Source: Terebella lapidaria (lineage: Eukaryota > Annelida > Polychaeta > Terebellida > Terebellidae). Taken from it: a DNA stretch of 64,000 bases. The DNA lies in assembly GCA_949152475.1 (NCBI GenBank), contig OX424565.1, positions 11,477,953 to 11,541,952 of the forward strand, in the 5' to 3' direction. A program made the position numbers and the translations under genes. This document shows, piece by piece, positions 60,428-64,000 of the stretch. The stretch's first letter is position 1; every line of letters starts with the position of its first letter. The notes beneath the pieces were generated by a model. The model worked only from the letters and a program-made list of their open reading frames with translations, had not been told where the DNA came from and searched no databases.

Positions 60428-60960
60428 AATCACCATAATAGGCACACATATATATTGCGAGATATTTCTACCAGGATCTGGCTTGGTGGCCGTATTTGCT
60501 AGGTATCTGTTTCATACAATAACATTCAAATGGCCACAAAACACTTACGTACGGGTTTTGTACCAGCGCCACAAAAATGCATTAATGTATTACTCTACTA
60601 TTGAAACAAGTAAGCCACTTCTTTTAGTGGATTTAGATTGGCATTTAAAATGTTTTCTTTGTGTACATCCGTCATTATAACCAAGAAATCTGCAAGTAAT
60701 TTGCATCTACTAACCCAGACCCATGAACTATTATTTACCCTATACTCGCATACCTGAAAATACCAACAATCTCACTTTTTATTACATATCATATATTCGG
60801 ATTCTCAGTCACAAAGCTGACTTTTGTCAATTGTCAGCTAGAGAATGGTGTGGTTTTATGAAGAATTGCGTCCATTATATTTCGACAGTCATTTAAAAGT
60901 GACCTTGGTATTTGTTCATCCAAAAAGGTCAGTACACAAAAATTGGACAACCAGTATCTA
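60428..60960 (+). repeat. B block, diverged third-unit fragment
   Basis: Matches 42,374-42,900: GCACACATATATATTGCGAG, ATTTGCTAGGTAT, TCTTTTAGTGGATTTAG. The match decays after about 60,960, which ends the R2 array. Confidence 0.8.
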
Positions 60961-62739
60961 CTCACAATCGGGTGTAATTGTTCGCCCGTCATGGCCAGTA
61001 CGCAAAGATCGGACATGATTTTGTATTGCTGAACATTCCCACAGGTCACGTAGCTCTCGAGTCTACTTACATGTATTGCAATGTATCACTCTGAAGCATA
61101 CCATCGATTCACTTATTTAGTTACCGTAGTTAAATTGGATACTTACTCTGGTGATAGATCCATAAGTAGTCCTTTTATTTTCATGCTGAATGCATATCGT
61201 CCATTTCCAGTGCTATTAGCAGAAATAATCTTGGCTTAGTCAGATATCTGATTTGAGGACTGTTCAAGGTCACGTGATTAATACTCAGTACGATTTCAGT
61301 GCCCAATGGTTCATTTGCTTCAGATCCGGTCCATCGATCACATTATGCTTCAATTGATGCATATCGCTCTTGAGATGGGTGGGGGAGGGTACAATCAGTG
61401 TGATCCAGTTCAGAAAGGCAAGCCTGTATATTCCTTGAACGAAAGTAGGAAAACCATATAAATCAGATTTGCATAGAAGCATGTACTAACCATAATACAT
61501 TTTATATGTGAGTGAAACTGACTAAAGCATTACCTGTTATGGGGTAGACATCAAGATTTTCCTCTCGAAAAACCAACGACATGCCATATATGATATGAAC
61601 TTGGGCTTCATCCCTGAGAATAATTATACTTGATATTGGTACCATGAGTGCACACGTCAATCTGCAGTATTCTATAGAACAAATAGTGTTTCCTTAGTCT
61701 GCATGAGGACTAACCAAGGATGTTATATGATTCTCAGTTTGTATAAAGTAAACGTTATCGCTATCAAATGTTCTAGCACGTGGTTAAATAATGCATCCAG
61801 TACCACAGCATGATATCACCCCAACAATAAGTAACATCAGAAATTATCAGAGCTCTACTCGTGTTTGCCACTGATATGCCATACACATATTTAAAACATA
61901 TATCTCAGTACTCAAACGTGTTGGCAACTTTGCTTTCAAATTCTACACTCGTATGTACCATAATGGTAGTGTGATTGTGTGAAATTACCAAACTAGTAAA
62001 CGATTAGAGAACAGCAACAGACGGTCGTCCTGACTCCTGGTACTATTTGATGCACTAGGTATATTGTATGACAGAGCCAATCATACGTCGAATCTTATTG
62101 CAGCAGATATTCGAATGTCAACTGATAATTTCCCGTGAGGCCTTTTTCAGTTTCACTATATAAACATGGCAGACATTCCTATAAATATTTCATTACTAAG
62201 TACCATCCATGTACATGTACAACAAACACGCATATTGTCACATTATTTGAATTGGCTACTACAATGAAGCTGATTCTGTTAACTTGTTGAACATTTCAGT
62301 AGATACTATAATGGTGGAAACTATGGTTCATCTACGAATGTTAACATGACACCCGTGAAAAATTAGGGATACTGTAGACTCGTCGTATTATCTATCTTCG
62401 TCCTATATTATTCCATGTGTATCTCATAAGTTTATGCATGAAACTGAAACTTTATGCATGGAATCGTGACGATGACCCACGATTTTGAACTTTCCAAACA
62501 ACATATCACGTACACGAGGTCCCATAATATACTCTGATTTTTCTGACTTGTTTACACTGGTATTTGACGATATTTTTGCGATGCTAAATGTTATCGCTCC
62601 TATAAATTGGCATTATTTCACCTGGGAGTCAAACAACAATTATCTACCAAATTTCAGACTTCTATCACGAAATAGATATGTGTGGCAAAAATATCAGCGA
62701 AACCCAGTGTTACGGAAGCTCATAGCCGCCACTTCGTAC
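60961..62739. other. No recognised gene or repeat
   Basis: A short stretch at 61,780-61,870 (CACAGCATGATATCACCCC) loosely resembles 30,455-30,540. The plus frame 62,485-62,835 (116 codons) has no recognised domain and runs into the hairpin element. Confidence 0.45.
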
Positions 62740-63115
62740 AGTGTAAACTGGTCAGAAAAATCAGGGTATATTACCACAAGCAATATTATACAAATATTGG
62801 ATGTTGAGGAGTCCAATATACAGTTTACGGGATGAAGAAATGTCATATTGGCCAAGGCGCAGCCGAGGTCAATATGACATTTCTGAATCCCGTAAACTGT
62901 ATATTGGACGACTCTCAACATCCAACATTTGCTATATTATTCACCAATGAATGTAGGAGAAACCCAGAGTGGGGAAAACCCACATTTAACACACGCTCTG
63001 ATTTGCTGATAAGCACCCGCCCGTCCAATATACATTTTTGCCGTCCAATATAGACTTTCGCCGTCCAACATTGAGTATGCAGGATTGTCACGTGGTACAA
63101 ATCGTCCAATCGTGA
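62740..63115. mobile_element. Element with two-storey GGCGCAGCC hairpin, copy 2
   Basis: A near-perfect hairpin at 62,811-62,909: outer arms of 23 bp begin GTCCAATATACAGTTTACGG, inner arms of 15 bp are AGAAATGTCATATTG/CAATATGACATTTCT, and the loop holds AAGGCGCAGCCGA. Downstream CCGTCCAATAT or a variant recurs every 20 bp at 63,021, 63,041 and 63,061, repeating the outer arm sequence. The left flank ATATTATACAAATATTGGATG and the right marker CACGTGGTACAAAT are shared with 13.39-13.99 kb. No gene inside. Confidence 0.6.
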
Positions 63116-63709
63116 GTGTCCTTACAGTAGGAATACCACCGAGTGAATAATATTAGTATATGGGGTGTGTGTTCTAGAATGTTCAAGAGATTAAACGTAA
63201 TAATGGGGCATCGGACGAAGTTGAACTCGAAGTGTTTTTGTTTTGATTTATCGAACTACTGCCGTTGATAAAATGATATGTTATAGTAAGCAATTTAGTG
63301 GAAATTATTTGGCAAATTAAATTGTGATTCAAGACACTTTTCACTTCCTCTGCATGTTGTCTACGTTTGAGGCAAATATGTTGGTGCATTCAAAACATGT
63401 CTTCCAGCAACCAATTATAAAAAATGAACCTGTCAACACAAGATTAGGAGGGGTTTTTAATCACAGTAGTGAGGATCAGCAACAAAAAGTTAACTTCATT
63501 GCACATAACCGGTTTGCAATAGTACATGCATATTTATCACAGTCTTGGCACTGGTGTTATTCAATCCAATACCATCATGTAATATTTTCGATAGCATGCA
63601 TGTCAAATAACACTTTTACCTCGTTTTTGATTGGTCCGACTAATGATTCGTAAATTCATTCACGCGATCGCTTGTCAAGGCACGCATGAGATGTCATTGC
63701 GTGGCGTGA
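63116..63709. other. No recognised feature
   Basis: Short frames only, no repeat match noticed. Confidence 0.5.
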
Positions 63710-63875
63710 AAGACGTAGAATCAGTACCCAGTATTAAGTATTCCAAGCGAACAAAGCAGGGTCCGTTATTCAATATCATAGTCCGGGGACAGAAACTCAT
63801 ATCATGCATATGAAGTGAGAGAAAACAAAAATAACAGGAAAACTCATGAACCCCCAAAAATGGACATTATGAGGT
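63710..63875 (+). repeat. D-family dispersed repeat
   Basis: Matches 29,028-29,190 over its length, including CCGGGGACAGAAACTCATAT and AACTCATGAACCCCC. The remaining bases to the window end show nothing. Confidence 0.8.
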
Positions 63876-64000
63876 GAAATCAGGTGTTCCGGAAAGAGTG
63901 AGCATTTCCTGCCCTACTAGTGGCATCCGTCATGAATTCCCCCAAATTAACATGAAAATAGATCTAGTTGCATGGCATTCATGGATTTGGTGTATTTATC

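Noticed and set aside
63021..63075. CRISPR-like array
   Set aside because: Only three 11-bp motifs at 20-bp spacing, within a eukaryotic element that has a hairpin. No array structure.
1..64000. Viral, toxin or bacterial gene content
   Set aside because: No frame resembled capsid, replicase, toxin or operon-type genes. The only recognised polymerase remnants belong to non-LTR retrotransposons.

Overview
This looks like AT-rich nuclear DNA from an animal, most likely a marine invertebrate. The evidence is GT-AG exon-like structures, remnants of animal-type non-LTR retrotransposons (CR1/L2/Jockey-like reverse transcriptase), a tRNA-Thr-headed SINE of the Nin/Meta-SINE type, many MITE and foldback elements, and no bacterial gene organisation. 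I recognise no intact, confidently functional protein-coding gene. Nearly every long open frame lies inside a repeat. Species cannot be told from the sequence alone.

The window is dominated by two nested families of low-copy, kilobase-scale repeats. Family R1 (about 1-25 kb) is a complex tandem repeat with a unit of about 4.1 kb. One copy lies on the plus strand (1-5.74 kb), two on the minus strand (6.33-9.48 and 9.84-12.99 kb), and further copies on the plus strand (14.0-15.85, 17.17-18.77 and 23.59-24.87 kb). The first orientation switch surrounds a unique island (5.74-6.33 kb) with two protein-like open segments. The second surrounds a hairpin-bearing element (13.39-13.99 kb). R1 copies carry datable insertions: a 172-bp TA MITE, a 1.8-kb TIR transposon filled with further repeats, a 415-bp TTAA MITE, and a 1.85-kb element with subterminal repeats. 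For most of them an empty sister copy is also in the window.

Family R2 (about 20.6-61 kb) consists of blocks named here V/X, A, B, Y and H. From 39 to 59 kb it forms a recent tandem duplication of a 8.6-10.7-kb unit. The chimeric junction inside an A block near 50.19-50.23 kb is the footprint of unequal crossing-over. A 2.1-kb internal B duplication is present in the first unit and absent from the second, and a SINE sits in only one B copy.

Between and inside these lie less repetitive stretches. At 21.35-22.68 kb two open segments join across a phase-compatible 403-bp GT-AG intron and suggest a decayed gene with a Myb/SANT-like C-terminus. At 31.1-31.97 kb is an internally deleted reverse transcriptase. 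At 33.0-35.27 kb is a 2.25-kb foldback element. The stretch 61.0-62.7 kb holds nothing I can identify. The best leads are the island at the inversion apex, the 21.4-22.7-kb gene fragment, the frame-preserved ORFs at 15.9 and 23.3 kb, the small ORF carried by repeat family H, and the GGCGCAGCC hairpin elements.
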